Below, in pieces: positions 44,669-55,985 of a stretch of 64,000 bases of DNA (within the stretch, counting starts at the first letter, position 1; each line of letters begins with the position of its first letter). Location: positions 66,642,580 to 66,706,579 of the forward strand of contig NC_085138.1 in the NCBI RefSeq assembly GCF_035046485.1, given 5' to 3'. Made by a program: the position numbers and the translations under genes. The stretch is from Aedes albopictus (taxonomy: Eukaryota > Arthropoda > Insecta > Diptera > Culicidae). Under the pieces are notes generated by a model. It searched no databases. It worked only from the letters and a program-made list of their open reading frames with translations, and had not been told where the DNA came from.

Positions 44669-47600
44669 TATATCACGATGTGAACAGTTCACTGACGTAG
44701 TGTATAGTTGGGGTCAAAAATGATCTTAATGCTCAAGGAAAGAATTCCAGCTAAAATACCTGAAGATATCTTGGTCGAAACAGCGCTAATTTCCTGGAAG
44801 AATTCCTGCAGAAATCACCACCAAATTCTTGAGAAATTTCTCAAAGAATTCTAGAAGAAATTCCTCAATAAACTCCCTGAGAAATTCTTAACGGAATTCC
44901 ACTAGAAATACCTGATGAAGTTTCTGAAGGAAACTTTAAAAAAATCATGAGGAAAATCTCCCTAGCAATTTTAGGAGAAAACTCTGAAAAAAAAATCCCG
45001 AAGAACTTCTGAAAGAATTACCCAAGAAATCTCAAAAAAATCTCTCCAGCAATGTTTATCAGCTCGAGAAAAAATCTCTCGAAGAATTCCAGGAAACAAT
45101 CACTGAATGATTCCAAGCAGAAAATCTTGAAGTATCCCATGAGGAAATCTTGACGAAGGGTTTTTCCCTTCCTGGTGAATCCTTGAAGAAACTCCCGGGG
45201 AAATCGTAGAAGGAGTTCCTGGAGGAGGCCATCAAGAAGTTCCAGAACAAAAAAAAAATCTAGGAGCTTCAGGCGTAATCGATCAGAGAATTCTAGGAGA
45301 AATATCTGAAGGAATTCCTTGAAAAATCATGAAGGAACTCCTGCAGAAATCCACGAAGAACTTCCTGGAGAAATACTTGAAGGAGTTATTAGATAAATAC
45401 ATGAAGGAATCTGAAAGGAGTTCCCTGAAATAGTTCCTAAAAAAATCTGTTCAAAAATTCCAGGAGAAATCCCTTAAATTTCCTAATGCGCCACGATGTG
45501 AACAGTTAGCTGACCTAGTATACGGTTGGGGTAAAAAGTGATGCTAATGCATAAGGAGGGTTGAAGAATTCTAGCAAAAATCCTGATTTCCAGAAGAATC
45601 AGCGCAAATTTCCTGGATAAATTTCTGCAGAAACCACCAAAGGAATTCCTAGAATATATATTCTTGAAGAAGTTTATGAAGAATTCCAAGAAAAACCCAA
45701 AAACGAATTCTGGAAAAAAAAAATCCCTGAAGGAGCTCCTGGAGAAATCCCTGAAGGTCTCCTTGGCGAAATCGCCAAAGAATTTGTTGAGGAATTCCAT
45801 GAAAAATTACATGAAAATTTTCAGAACAAATACCTCAAAGAACTCTCACAGAAATTCCTCAAGGAATTCAAGAAGAAATTTCTGACGGTGGTCTTGGAGT
45901 TCCTGAAACAACTGCCGGAGGAATCGCTGACAAAATTCTTAGAGGAACTACTGATGGAATTCTTGAAAGAATAGCTGCAGGAAGCTCTGGAGAAATCTCT
46001 AAAAATAATCCTGGAGGAATCCGTCAAAAAATACTCAGAGGATTCCCTGCAGAAATTCCTTTAGGAATCCCTGAAAATAGACAGAAGAAACCCAAGATGA
46101 GCCTTAAAGCGTTTCCGGAGGAAATAAATAAAAAAAATCCCGGTGGAATCCCTAAAGGATCTTCAACAGGAATCCATAAATTCCTGGAGAAGTCCCAGAC
46201 TCAATTTCTAGAAGTTTTCCGAAAAAAAAAAATCTGAATACATCCGTGGATAAATGTCTGGATGAATTTCCCAGAAGGATATCCTTAAAGAATTATTTAA
46301 AGAATTCTACAAAAAATCTTCAAAGAACTCCTGATGAAATACCTCTAAAAATTCCATGAAAAATTCCTGAAGAAATTCCTGAAGAAATTTCTGGAAAAAT
46401 CCTTCAAGGAGTTCCTGAAGAAATTCAAGAAGGAGTTCTCGAAGAAGTCCCTCGAGAAGTTTCTGTAGAAATACATGAAGGAGTTCCTGAAGGAATCATT
46501 AAAGCAGAAATTCTCCAAAGAGTTCCATAATAAATCCCCGAAGAAATTTTCCGAAGTAAGGGAGTTCCCGGAAAAATCGCTGAAGTATTCTGTAAAAAAT
46601 TCCTCAGGGAGTTCCAGGAAAAATAAAAAAATAAGGGTAAACTCCTGAAGGAATTTCTGGAGGAATCCTTGAAGAGTTCCTAGAATAACTACTGGAGGAA
46701 ATCCTGAAGAAATTCCTGAGAAAATTTGGGAATAAATTCTTCAGGAGCTCGTGAAGAAATCCTTGATGAAGTTTCCTCCGAAGTCCATCTACCAGTTTTA
46801 GGAGAAATCCCTTTAATTTTCAAGCAAAATCCCCCGTAAAAATTCCTGGAGGAATTCAAGAAGGAAATCCTAGAGAATTCTTCGAAGAATCCTTGGAGAA
46901 ATTACTGGCGGAGTTCTTGAAGGAATCCCGCAAAAAATTCCAGGAAAAGTCCCACAAAGAATTCTTATAGAAATTTCTGCAGGAATCCATGACGAAGCCT
47001 TGGAGAAAGCACTGGAGAAGTCCTTGGAGAAGTCTTCGAAGAAGTTTCGGAAGAATTCCCTGAAGGAGCTTCTGGAGAAATCTGAAGGAATTTGAGAAGA
47101 AATTTATGGATGAGTTTCTGGTGAAATCTCTCAAGCAATTCCATGAGATATTCCTCAAAGATTTCAGAGAAAATTCCTAAAGCAATTTCTGGAGGAATTC
47201 AGGAAACAAATTTCAAAATGAATTCAAGAATAATCCTTGGAGAATTCACTGAAGGAGTTTGTGGAAAACCCCATGAGGGAGTTTAAAAAGAAATCCCAGG
47301 AAAAATCCCTTAAAAACCTACAAAAAACATCTGAAAGAATTCCTGCTGGAATCCCTGAAGTGTTCCTAGTGGAATATCTGAAGAAGCTTCTGGAAAGAAT
47401 CCCTGAAGAAGCTCCTGGAGAAATCTCACAATAAATTCCAGGAGAAACCCCTTAAGGATTTTCAAGAGAAACTTTTATTTAAAAGTATTCCAGGAGGAAG
47501 CTTCTAGAAAAACATCCTGGAAGATTCCCTGAAAGAACTGGAGGTAAGCCTGAAGAAATTCCCAAGGAATGTTTTAAGAATGTCCTGGTGGAATTGCTGG

Positions 47601-48191
47601 AGGAATCTCTGAATGAATTTTTAAAAGAATGCTTGATAAAATTTTAGAGGAATCCCTGAAGAAATTCCTAGATAAAATTATGAAGGAATTTCTGGTTGAA
47701 TCCCTCACCGAATAGCTAGATAAATTCAAGGAGAAATTTCTGGAGGACCCTCTGAAGGAACTTCTAGCAGAGTCCTCGAACTAACGCCAGGAGAAACCTC
47801 TAACAGAACTCCTAGAAGAACGTGTGAAAGAACTTCTGGATGAATTCCTGCATTAATTCCTGAAGGAATCACTGAAGAACTTCCTGAATCAATCCTGGCA
47901 GTATCAATTGGAATTCCTGGCAGTAGCTTTGTGGCAAATCTCAGGGGCACTTCAGGGTGTTGTAGGGGGGATTCCAGAAGATCTCGTATGCATTCAGAAG
48001 GGTCACATGGAGTTCCAGGGGGTACCAGGAGGTTGCTGGGGCGTTTCAAAGGAGTTCCAGGAGATTTCAGGGGCGTGTCAACTGGGTGCAAGGTGGTTTT
48101 AAGGGGTACCAAGACGTCTTGGGGGTGCTTCAGGGTATCTTAGAGGCGTTACTGCGGACTTCAGGGGTTTCAGGGGACTCCATGGATATCA

Positions 48192-48227
48192 GGGGGCATT
48201 GGGGGGGCATAATGGGGCTGCAGGGGG
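48192..48227 (+). other. Potential G-quadruplex
   Basis: Four runs of 5, 7, 4 and 5 G are separated by loops of 4, 6 and 5 nt, which satisfies the usual four-run pattern. It arises from the G-rich satellite strand. Folding is an inference. Confidence 0.55.
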
Positions 48228-48756
48228 CCTCTGGGACATTTCCGGGGGTTTCTAGAAAAGTTGCTAGAGATTTCAGAGGCGTTTCAAGGGAATCCCATTG
48301 GGTTTCGGGACGCTCAAGGGATCTCAGAGGTGCTTCAGTTCTTAGGGGCCTATCATGAGGTTTCAGAAGAAAGTTCCAGAGGGTCTTAGGTGCGTATCAG
48401 GGATACCAGTTGATCTCATGGACGTTTCAAAAAGGTCCCAGAAGGAGATCATCAATGCGGTTTCAAGGGGTATCAAGACGTAGGGATACCAGTAGATCTC
48501 AGGGGCGTTTCATAAAGGTCCCAGAAGGAACTCATCAATGCGGTTTCGAGGGGTATCAAGACGTCTCAGAGACGTTTCAAATGATCTTAGCGCTTCAAAG
48601 GGACACATGAAGTTCCAATAATGTTTTGGAGGGACTTTGGGGCTTTCCAAGGGGTTTCAGGGGCGTTTTAGGATGTTTCAGGGGCTACCAGGACATCTCA
48701 GAGGCGTTTCAATGGGGTCATTGGGAGTTTCCGAAGGTAAAAAAGACATGAATGCA

Positions 48757-49101
48757 TTCAATGCTTCCGGTGAGCTTGGTATTTCAGTCACAAAAAGCGT
48801 TTGTTGTTCTAGATCATTGCCAACGTTTCGATCCTGTGGTTGGGATATTCACCAGGGCTCGATGTGAATCAACCTGTTTTAGATTCGTGTTGATCACACG
48901 GCCGAATGTCGATATACGTTCTGCACCGCACTTGTTTCATTGGATCCTAGCACCTCGATTGAAATGGTGAGTGGGTACACTGTTCGAGTCAGCTTTTTCA
49001 GTGAGCTTTTTCGCTCTTTAAAGGAAGCACGCCCAGTGGCACAGCCGAAAACTTTCCTGACAGCTGCGGCGGGATTCGAACTCGCACTCCTCAGCACAGG
49101 T
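48757..49101 (-). mobile_element. SINE remnant split by a 223-bp insertion
   Basis: The minus-strand SINE (family of 1834) is read as CATTCAATGCTTCCGG at its 3' end (48755) and resumes at GCTTTTTCGCTCTTTAAAGG (49005) through the B box complement GGGATTCGAACTCG. The interruption 48778-49000 is flanked by GTGAGCTT on both sides (48770-48777, 49001-49008), an 8-bp target duplication. The SINE also lacks an internal stretch near 49034. The insertion itself is not recognised. Confidence 0.75.
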
Positions 49102-49379
49102 ACCATAGGACTTCAGGAGCGTTTTAGGGTGTCTCAATGTTGACTCAGGGGATTTCAGAAGCATTTCAGTGAGTCTCAGGGGGTTCCAGGTGGCCTTAGA
49201 GACGCTTCGTAAGGTCTCAAGGGGTTCCAGCAAAGTTTCAGAGGGCCTCAGGGGTTTGTCAAGGGGTCTCAGGGGGTTCCTGGAAGATGTTTCAAAGCGT
49301 TTTGCGCTGTTCCATGAAAATTCAAGAGGGATGCAGAGCCGTTTCAAGGGGTTTCAGGGGCTGCCAGTAGATCTTGACA

Positions 49380-49690
49380 TCCCTGGATCCTTCTTGAAAC
49401 ACCCCTGAGAACGCCCAGAATACCCATGAAATCTTTGCGTTCCTGAGATCTCCTGGTACCCCCTGATACTACTGAAACACCCATGAGACGCCCCTGAAAA
49501 CCCCTTTAACGCCCATAAGACCTCATGGTACTCCCTGAAATCGCCTTAGACTCCCTAGAAACGCCCTTGGGATCGCTTGGTACCACCTGAAATACCTTGA
49601 GCCCTCCTTGAAACGCCGCTGAGATCTTCTGGTATCCTCTGAAACGCTCCTGAGACGCCCTTACGACAACTCTGGAATCTCCCTAAGACC
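49380..49690 (-). repeat. 10-bp satellite, inverted polarity
   Basis: From about 49380 the plus strand reads CCTGAAACACCCATGAGACG, the opposite polarity to the block just left of it, giving a polarity flip at the junction. Confidence 0.75.
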
Positions 49691-50335
49691 TCAGAAACGC
49701 AAACAATAATTTTTTTACAGTTATTATCTAACAGTTTTATTTCGCAAGATTATTTTTTCATTCGTTTTTTTTTGTATATAGCCTAGCAGTTACCTTACAC
49801 TGGTACCTCCTTTTAGGAAGAATCCTTTGGGTAAAATCCATTTACGTACTACCATCAAGCTAACACCGTCTAAATGCAATTTGATTATGTGTTATGCAGT
49901 TGAAGTTCTTCGGACGAGGGATAAGGTTGGATTACGGGAAATAAATCGTGAAGAGAACAAAGGGTAGTTTAAGGCGTGCTCAAAAGTGAGGAATGAGAGA
50001 AAATTGGAACAATTCGAGGATCTCTAAAAACTTTGTTGAGCAACATGTATGACCACCCATCAAACATTGTTGCTGTATAACGGCTGAATAAATAGCTCTC
50101 AAGCATAAATTTCAAATTTCTGGCGTAATAAGCTGTTATTCAGCTATTATTGTTACTGCCACCTTTGGCTTTACACTGGAACATCTTTTCATGCACATGG
50201 CGGTACTGCATAAATTAAAAATATGCATATATTAAAAAAGGCATAAATAGAAGGAAATTTATGTATAAATTATATTTGGGCTTTGATGAGGGAATCTATT
50301 TCGCCAGAACAAGTCTTGCTCCTGGGCGTTTGAGG
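49691..50335. other. AT-rich, unassigned
   Basis: No feature recognised. Confidence 0.4.
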
Positions 50336-50339
50336 TGGG

Positions 50340-50965
50340 GCTAAGAGGGTATCCATACAGTTCCCAAAGAGCCCAAGAGAGGGGATTCCAAAGGGCTTCA
50401 GGGCGTTTTAAGAGGTTGTTTCGGGGGATTTGAGGAGCCTTTTATGGGTGTTCTGTCAAGATTTGTTGGCGTTTTATTGGGATTACGGGCTGAATTCCCG
50501 GCATTTCAATAGTATGTAGGGGGATTCAGGGACGTTTCAAAGGGTTTCAAGGGCAATTCGAGGAATTTCGGGAGCCTTTAAAGGGTGTTGCAAGGGGTTA
50601 GAGGGACGTCAAGGTATTTCAAAGTCATCTAAGAGAGTTTCAGAGAGTTTCAAGGTTGTTTCAATGGGATTACGGAGGTCTTAGGGACGTTTCAAGGCAT
50701 TTTAGGTCAGGGTCGTGTCAGAGGGTTTCAAGAACACCTTCAAACCAAAGGGTATTTCAAGGGCGTTTATTGTGATAAGGTCTCTAAAATGCTCTGGAAC
50801 TTCCAGAAATGCCTCCGAGATCTCCCTAAAACTTCCTCGGGCCCCATGTAATGCACCTGAGATGGTCCGAAACCCTCAAAAACTCCTTCGTAATGCTTCT
50901 GAATCTCGTCGAAAATGCTCTGAAACTTCCTGAAATGCCTCCAAAAACCTCCTTAAACTCCCTCG
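50340..50965. repeat. 10-bp satellite, two opposed blocks
   Basis: GTTTCAAGGG-type units run to about 50750, followed by CTGAAACTTCCTGAAATGCC-type units to 50965. The polarity again reverses within the block. Confidence 0.65.
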
Positions 50966-53190
50966 GTTTTGTTCTGGTTATTTCTGTCACATTTCTACAA
51001 GCGTCCATTTTCCTGCTGAGCACTGGTTCGTTCTTTACCATTCCCCCCAAGAAAGGGGCTGCAGAAGAAAGATCCAAACAAACAATGAGTGTAAGAGGGG
51101 ATGATAGTGACAAAGAATTGGTTAAACATAGCAGAAGAAGCTTCGAGACAAAACACACCGGGACCGGGAGAGCAAGAGTCAAATTCCATGAATTTTTAAA
51201 AACTATTTCCCCGCACCGCAATCTTTCGCTTCGCTTTCGTCTTCACCCTAGATAATCCATCAGGATGTGCTCCGAGGAGCAGCACCAACGACGAGGGTAA
51301 GAGTGAAAGTTGGCAAAGTTTATTGTTTCACTGGTTGATTGTATTTTCTCTTGTCCGTTTTATTTCGGTAAAAAAACTCCAGTACGCAAGGTACATCTTC
51401 CACAGGAGCAGAGGAGAAGCGGATTTTTTTTGGAAATAGGGATCAGCGAGTATATTTACCTGGAATTTGCGTTCGGAAAGGGAGTGTGAATGCAAAAAAG
51501 GCTGTGCGGGCAGGTACCTGTTGCAAAATTTACAGTTCATTATTAAATGCTATTGGATGAATGGAATTAAATTTCGAGATTGTAAAGTGCGAATGAGAGA
51601 ACTGTTAAAATATATGATAAGGAATGTCCTTTAGAAAATTATTAAACAACACTTGATGATTTTTTGTGATATATGCTTCAGATGTCAGTATATAAAGGCA
51701 TTTATTGTTTGCGCAAAATATTAAGACTTGCAACTTTTCTTGCAGTTTAATTGTTTTCCAACCAACATGTCCGAGCATCTTCTTAAATCGTTGCTGTCTT
51801 GCTCAGAAGTAAGTGAAAGCACCACAAAGCTTGGAAACACTGAACCGAATATGCCCGGCGCTTTCCATTCATGACCAGCAAGACTCCCCAAGCCATCAAA
51901 CAAATGTGATAGCATTAGTGGTACCGAGAATCATGTTCAATTCAAACACTTTCCAGCTAGCCCGCACTGCCTGAACTGAACTGAACAGACAGATTCGAAT
52001 AAAAGAACCAAACACACAGCGAAGCGGGCAACCAACTGACCAATTTGTTCGTGTTCTTACCATTCGAAACCATTCCTTTGATATCGGTAATGCTCTGCTC
52101 GTTCACATTTCGGTCCGATTCGGACTATTGGGAAGTGGGAGTAGAAAAGAACCGATGTAAGCAGAATGTTCCACCGTCAATACCCACGGACTGAGACTAG
52201 CTGCAGGTTTTGAATGGCAGTCAGCGCCCAGCAGCAGCATTTGGTCCTAGAAGCATTTCGCATCCCATACATACAATGCAACAGGATCAGTCTCTCGCTA
52301 CTGCACTACCGTTCTGTCTGTCGGAAGCCCAAAGGGTTCCCGAATCAGTTTGATGTTTGGCTCCACCACCACCGCAATGTATTTTCTTGGGCGATGGGAG
52401 TTGAGTTGATTGATGGATTGGGGAAATAAAGTGCCAGTCACGTATACTGTACAACGAAATGGAAGGAACTTCTTAAAAGTTCCAGACAACTTTTGGTTTT
52501 CATTCTTTCAATCATTGACGTAAAAAACTAAGATCTTTTTGAATGTTCAAAAAGATAAAATTTTCAAATTATATCATATATGTAAACACATACATATACA
52601 AGAACGGAAAAGACAGGATGGCCTGTAATACAAAACTGATGGTAGTCATTGATCTCTTTTCAGCAACTACTATCCTTTCCTCCCCATGGTACCAGCCGGT
52701 CTGCCAGCAACCTCAAGGGAAGATCGGATAATCAACCCCGGTTGAAACTTTGGGTGTGCCAGTCAAGGACTCTATGCTAGTACAGGACCTTAAGCTCCTA
52801 TTGAAAGTTGGGGGTTGGTGTGCGATCCTGCAAGTCGTTCGTGAAAAAAAAAATGCATCTGAAAATCTCCAACAGAGACCGAGACCTGTAACAATGACTC
52901 CTGCAACAAAAAAGAACTTGCCAGTGAAAGCTCGGTACGTGGAACTGATGATCTCTCAAACTCATCGCGAGTACCCGCATACACAGATAAAAATTTTCAT
53001 GTAATTGTACGCCACATATCATGCACATAAATGGAATGCGAAAGTTAGTATATTTTTCAGTGGCAATTAAATTTTACATGTACTGCTTAATTTCCTACTT
53101 TAATTTTACACGATGGTATTGTAAATTCAAAAATTCGTTTATTTTTATGCCCAGTTGAGCTGAACTGAAAAATATAAAATAAGTTTAAAT
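50966..53190. other. Mixed unique-looking sequence, no gene resolved
   Basis: The stretch is less repetitive. The 134-codon frame at 50851-51255 starts inside satellite and shows no domain. Frames at 51721-51915, 52214-52429 and 52750-53004 are also unrecognised. I find no convincing splice-bounded exon. Confidence 0.35.
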
Positions 53191-53290
53191 AAAAAGACAC
53201 AACACACCGTCTTCAGCCAAAGGCTGTATAGACTGAACATAACTTACACTAGACAACAGACAAAGTTTACGACACCGTGTAGTCTAATGA
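53191..53290 (-). mobile_element. SINE 3' fragment (family of 3415)
   Basis: On the minus strand, GTTGTCTAGTGTAAG, CAGTCTATACAGCC and GACGGTGTGTTGTGTC match the 3' half of the element at 3415-3595. The tRNA-like half is absent. Confidence 0.6.
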
Positions 53291-53429
53291 TTAATTAATA
53301 GTTCAACGAAAAGTTTTCTTCCATTCTTAATACAAACACATATTGGTATTAGAATGTCAAATCATAACTCAAATAAAATCTTGTATCTACCCATCATCAT
53401 CATAATTTCGTCCATTATTTTCTACCTAC

Positions 53430-53526
53430 CTTTTCGTTCTTCGATTTCGTTGTCGCCCCTGGGCTCGTAGAGGTTCGGCGGCACCCGCATGGAAGCCGTC
53501 TCCAGATCCGGTTCCACAATCGTCAT
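53430..53526 (-). CDS. Candidate coding exon of an unidentified host gene
   Basis: On the minus strand, an ATG at 53526 opens a frame of 32 codons plus one base. It runs to AAAG|GTAGGT, a near-consensus 5' splice site with the intron starting at 53429. The peptide begins MTIVEPDLE, includes MRVPPNLYEP and ends GDNEIEERK. Codons are strongly G/C-ending (GTG, CTG, GAG, CCG, AAC), unlike all surrounding sequence, which is the main evidence for selection. The frame stays open upstream of the ATG. The exon could therefore start further right, with AG acceptor candidates at 53567-53566 (TTTCCAG) or 53552-53551 (ATTCAG). It could also be the first coding exon with 5' UTR. I do not recognise the protein, and no neighbouring exon was found, as expected in a genome with long introns. 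Confidence 0.6.
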
Positions 53527-53825
53527 CGTAATGTGTTTTCGGACAACTTCCTGAATATTGTCTTTCTGGAAATTTCTCGCTTTGCAGCTTTGGCAAGAGC
53601 TTCTACGAAGGATTCTGAAAGGGCGCGCATTACGAGCAGTAATCCACCCTCAGGCTTATCTTCCGGATGCAGTATAAACCTCCAGGAGCAAAAAAAGCCA
53701 TGCACTCGAAAGACACTTGAATATATGGGTGCTAATCCCATTTCACTAGCACTTCAGCCACTAGCAATTCTTCGATGGCCTTGGTCCCCGGAATACGCTG
53801 CATACAATAGTTCCCCCAATTGATC

Positions 53826-54300
53826 TAGGGTAGAAGCTTCAGTTTTGGCCAGCCCGGAGTTTTGGCCATAGTATTGAGCCTGTTGTGATCTAAACCGGCG
53901 TAAATTTAATTTTTACTAGTAGATCCTAATACAATATGATGATTACAGCTGCGAAAACCTCACATTTTGATTAAAAACTGGAAGAAAAAAATATATTTCC
54001 TTAAAAAATCCGCTCCCATATATCTATTTTGGCCAGGGTGCTTCTAATTTGGCCACTCCCATAAGAAATACACGTGATTGGCCAAAATAGAATCCAAACT
54101 TAAGAATATGGCCAAAACTGCGGCAAAGCTTCTATTTTGGCCAGTGCCACTTTTAATACAAAAATCAAGTATTGGCTTGGTTTCTGCATTTTTCCTTCAA
54201 AATATACATTGAAACCTTTTATTTGACGCATTGGTTGTTTTCATAGGATTATTGGTTATTTTTTTAAAAATGATTTCCCTTAGACTGGCCAAAACCGGTG
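53826..54300. mobile_element. Cluster of TTTTGGCCA words, possible transposon remnant
   Basis: TTTTGGCCA or its complement occurs at about 53841, 53858, 54033, 54050 (ATTTGGCCA), 54079, 54102, 54133 and 54282, in both orientations. This suggests subterminal repeats of a DNA transposon, though no terminal repeats were defined. The minus-strand frame at 54409-54603, with EAEELEQKISDGKASREE, may be a fragment of its protein; I cannot assign it. Confidence 0.4.
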
Positions 54301-54609
54301 CCCGCACCCTATCACTAGCACACATTTTTTCATCTTGCCGGGTCAAAGCTACAAATCTCACTTTGATCGTCCGGAAGATCTTTCCACTTAAACTTCTTCA
54401 CCATGCCGTTATAACGCACCTTCCGGTTTTGCTTTTACCGCTTCTGCTGGTAAAATTTCTTCACGAGAGGCTTTTCCGTCGGAGATTTTCTGCTCCAGCT
54501 CCTCAGCCTCGGCGATTCTGCGAGGAATTTTGCAGCAGGTGGACCGGCACGTCGTGCCTCGGCGACAGAAGCGAAAGATGATTACAAGCGACAAACAAAC
54601 CATTTTGGA

Positions 54610-55060
54610 ACTGTACCGCGATTGAAATCTTTGGGAACTACGGCTCAGCAGAGAAACGTTAAGAAACAGACCGAATAAATATTTTACTTGCTAGACGTGA
54701 GTTGCGACCGATTTGCAACTTTCGCAGACGTAAACAAATATGTCTGACGCTTGATCTGACGTTCAACTGATGTGCACCGTGAGGATAGTTTAGACAAAAT
54801 TGTGTAAAATTAATTGTAAGTCAATTGAAATCTACACACATGATGTAATAATCTGACAAAATTTGCGAAAAGTTTTGAAGGAACTTGTAACATTACACGA
54901 ATAATAACATTCTCTTTATGTGCAGGATGCTTAACGGAAAATTACATGCGAAAATCGATTACACGATGGATTTTTGAGCGTAAATCGAGATTACGCTTTG
55001 ATTAATTTTAATAATTTTTTGCTGTGCACTCACAGATCTACTGAAGGACCATCGTGATCA
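54610..55060. other. Unassigned
   Basis: AT-rich sequence with no recognised feature. Confidence 0.4.
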
Positions 55061-55066
55061 AATGAA

Positions 55067-55985
55067 GGCATTGTGGCGCTGCAGGAGGTGTGTTGAACAG
55101 GATTCATGGTATGAACATTTAGAGGAAATCATACTATCTACCATATCTGTGGCAATACACGCGAGCTGGTAACAGCTTTCATTGTGATGGGCTCTATGCA
55201 GGAACGCGTGATGACCAGAATGCATTCTAGCGCATCTGGAATGCAAGTACAAATGCTGGCCAAGTCACGACTTCAAGATCGTCATAGGAGACCTCAACGC
55301 TCAGAAAGGCCAGGAGGAGTAATTCAGACCGACTATTGGAAAGTTCGGACGGCACTTTTCCGACATTATCGACGTCAGGACCTATCGTGGCGCCAACATC
55401 GACTCCGACCACTATCTGGTGATGGTCAAATTGCGCCCAAAACTCTTCGTCATTAACAATGTACGGTACCGACGACCGCCACGGTACAACCTAGAGGGAC
55501 TGAAACAACCGGATGACGCCTCACCATAAGCGCAGAATCTCGAGGCCGCGTTGCCAGACGAGGGCGAGCTCCCCAAGCAACACACATGTTATAATATAGT
55601 TACGACAGCGCATGTTTTGGTTGTATAGACGTTTATTTTACGTTATTTCAACACAATGTTGGAATTACGTAAAATAAACTGCTATACAACCAAAACTTGC
55701 GCTGTCGTAACTATATTATAACATGTGTGTTGCTTGGGTCTATGAAACCCCTCTAGAGGACTGCTGGAGAATGACGCAGTGAGGGCAGTAATGCTGCAGC
55801 ACGGGACCCGAGAGAACGTGGAACGTTACAAACAGAAGCGGAAAAAGCAGACCCGCCTCTTTCGGGAGAAAAAGCGCCGCCTGGAAGTAGCGGAGCGCGA
55901 AGAAATGGAACTGCTGTGCCGTTCCCAAGAAACTCGGAAGTTCTATCAGAAGCTCAATGCATCCCGCAACGGCTTGCCTTCACAA
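55067..55985 (+). pseudogene. RTE-type LINE endonuclease fragment
   Basis: Readable in shifting frames. IVALQEVC (about 55070) has the catalytic E of AP-type endonucleases. HDFKIVIGDLNAQ (about 55268) has the GDLNA motif, and [19 protein letters not shown] (about 55380) has the SDH motif. The basic linker AVMLQHGTRENVERYKQKRK through RKFYQKLNASRNG follows (55788-55970). These are the endonuclease and post-endonuclease regions of RTE-clade elements. At least two frameshifts occur before 55570, and a 167-bp MITE interrupts it at 55572-55738. The reverse transcriptase does not follow here. Confidence 0.8.
55572..55738. mobile_element. Palindromic MITE inside the LINE
   Basis: CCCAAGCAACACACATGTTA and TAACATGTGTGTTGCTTGGG are perfect inverted ends. 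The arms pair along almost the whole 167 bp to a centre near 55655 (TTCAACACAATGTTGGAA). The LINE sequence continues on both sides. Confidence 0.92.

Larger units (their letters stand above)
43260..47900. repeat. Long 12-bp satellite, A-rich strand up
   Basis: This is the clearest 12-bp array. At 46365-46500 successive units read AAATTCCTGAAG, AAATTCCTGAAG, AAATTTCTGGAA, AAATCCTTCAAG, GAGTTCCTGAAG. Two SINEs are inserted at 44158-44668. ACGATGTGAACAGTT, followed by a GGGGTCAAAA- or GGGGTAAAAA-type stretch, occurs at 44674 and 45490, which indicates a longer-range duplication. Frames at 43502-43756, 45483-45800, 46856-47158, 47237-47434 and 47726-48112 are repeat translations. Confidence 0.85.
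47901..49379 (+). repeat. 10-bp satellite, G-rich strand up
   Basis: TTTCAGGGGCGTTTCAAGGG-type units are the reverse complement of the CCTGAAACGC satellite at 24.7-26.2 kb. Longer units include GGGATACCAG(T)TGATCTC (48409, 48484). A SINE with a nested insertion lies at 48757-49101. Frames such as 47908-48102 and 48086-48358 are repeat-derived. Confidence 0.82.

Noticed and set aside
50851..51255. 134-codon frame as a membrane protein gene
   Set aside because: A hydrophobic stretch is present, but the start lies in satellite, codon use is not biased and no family is recognised.
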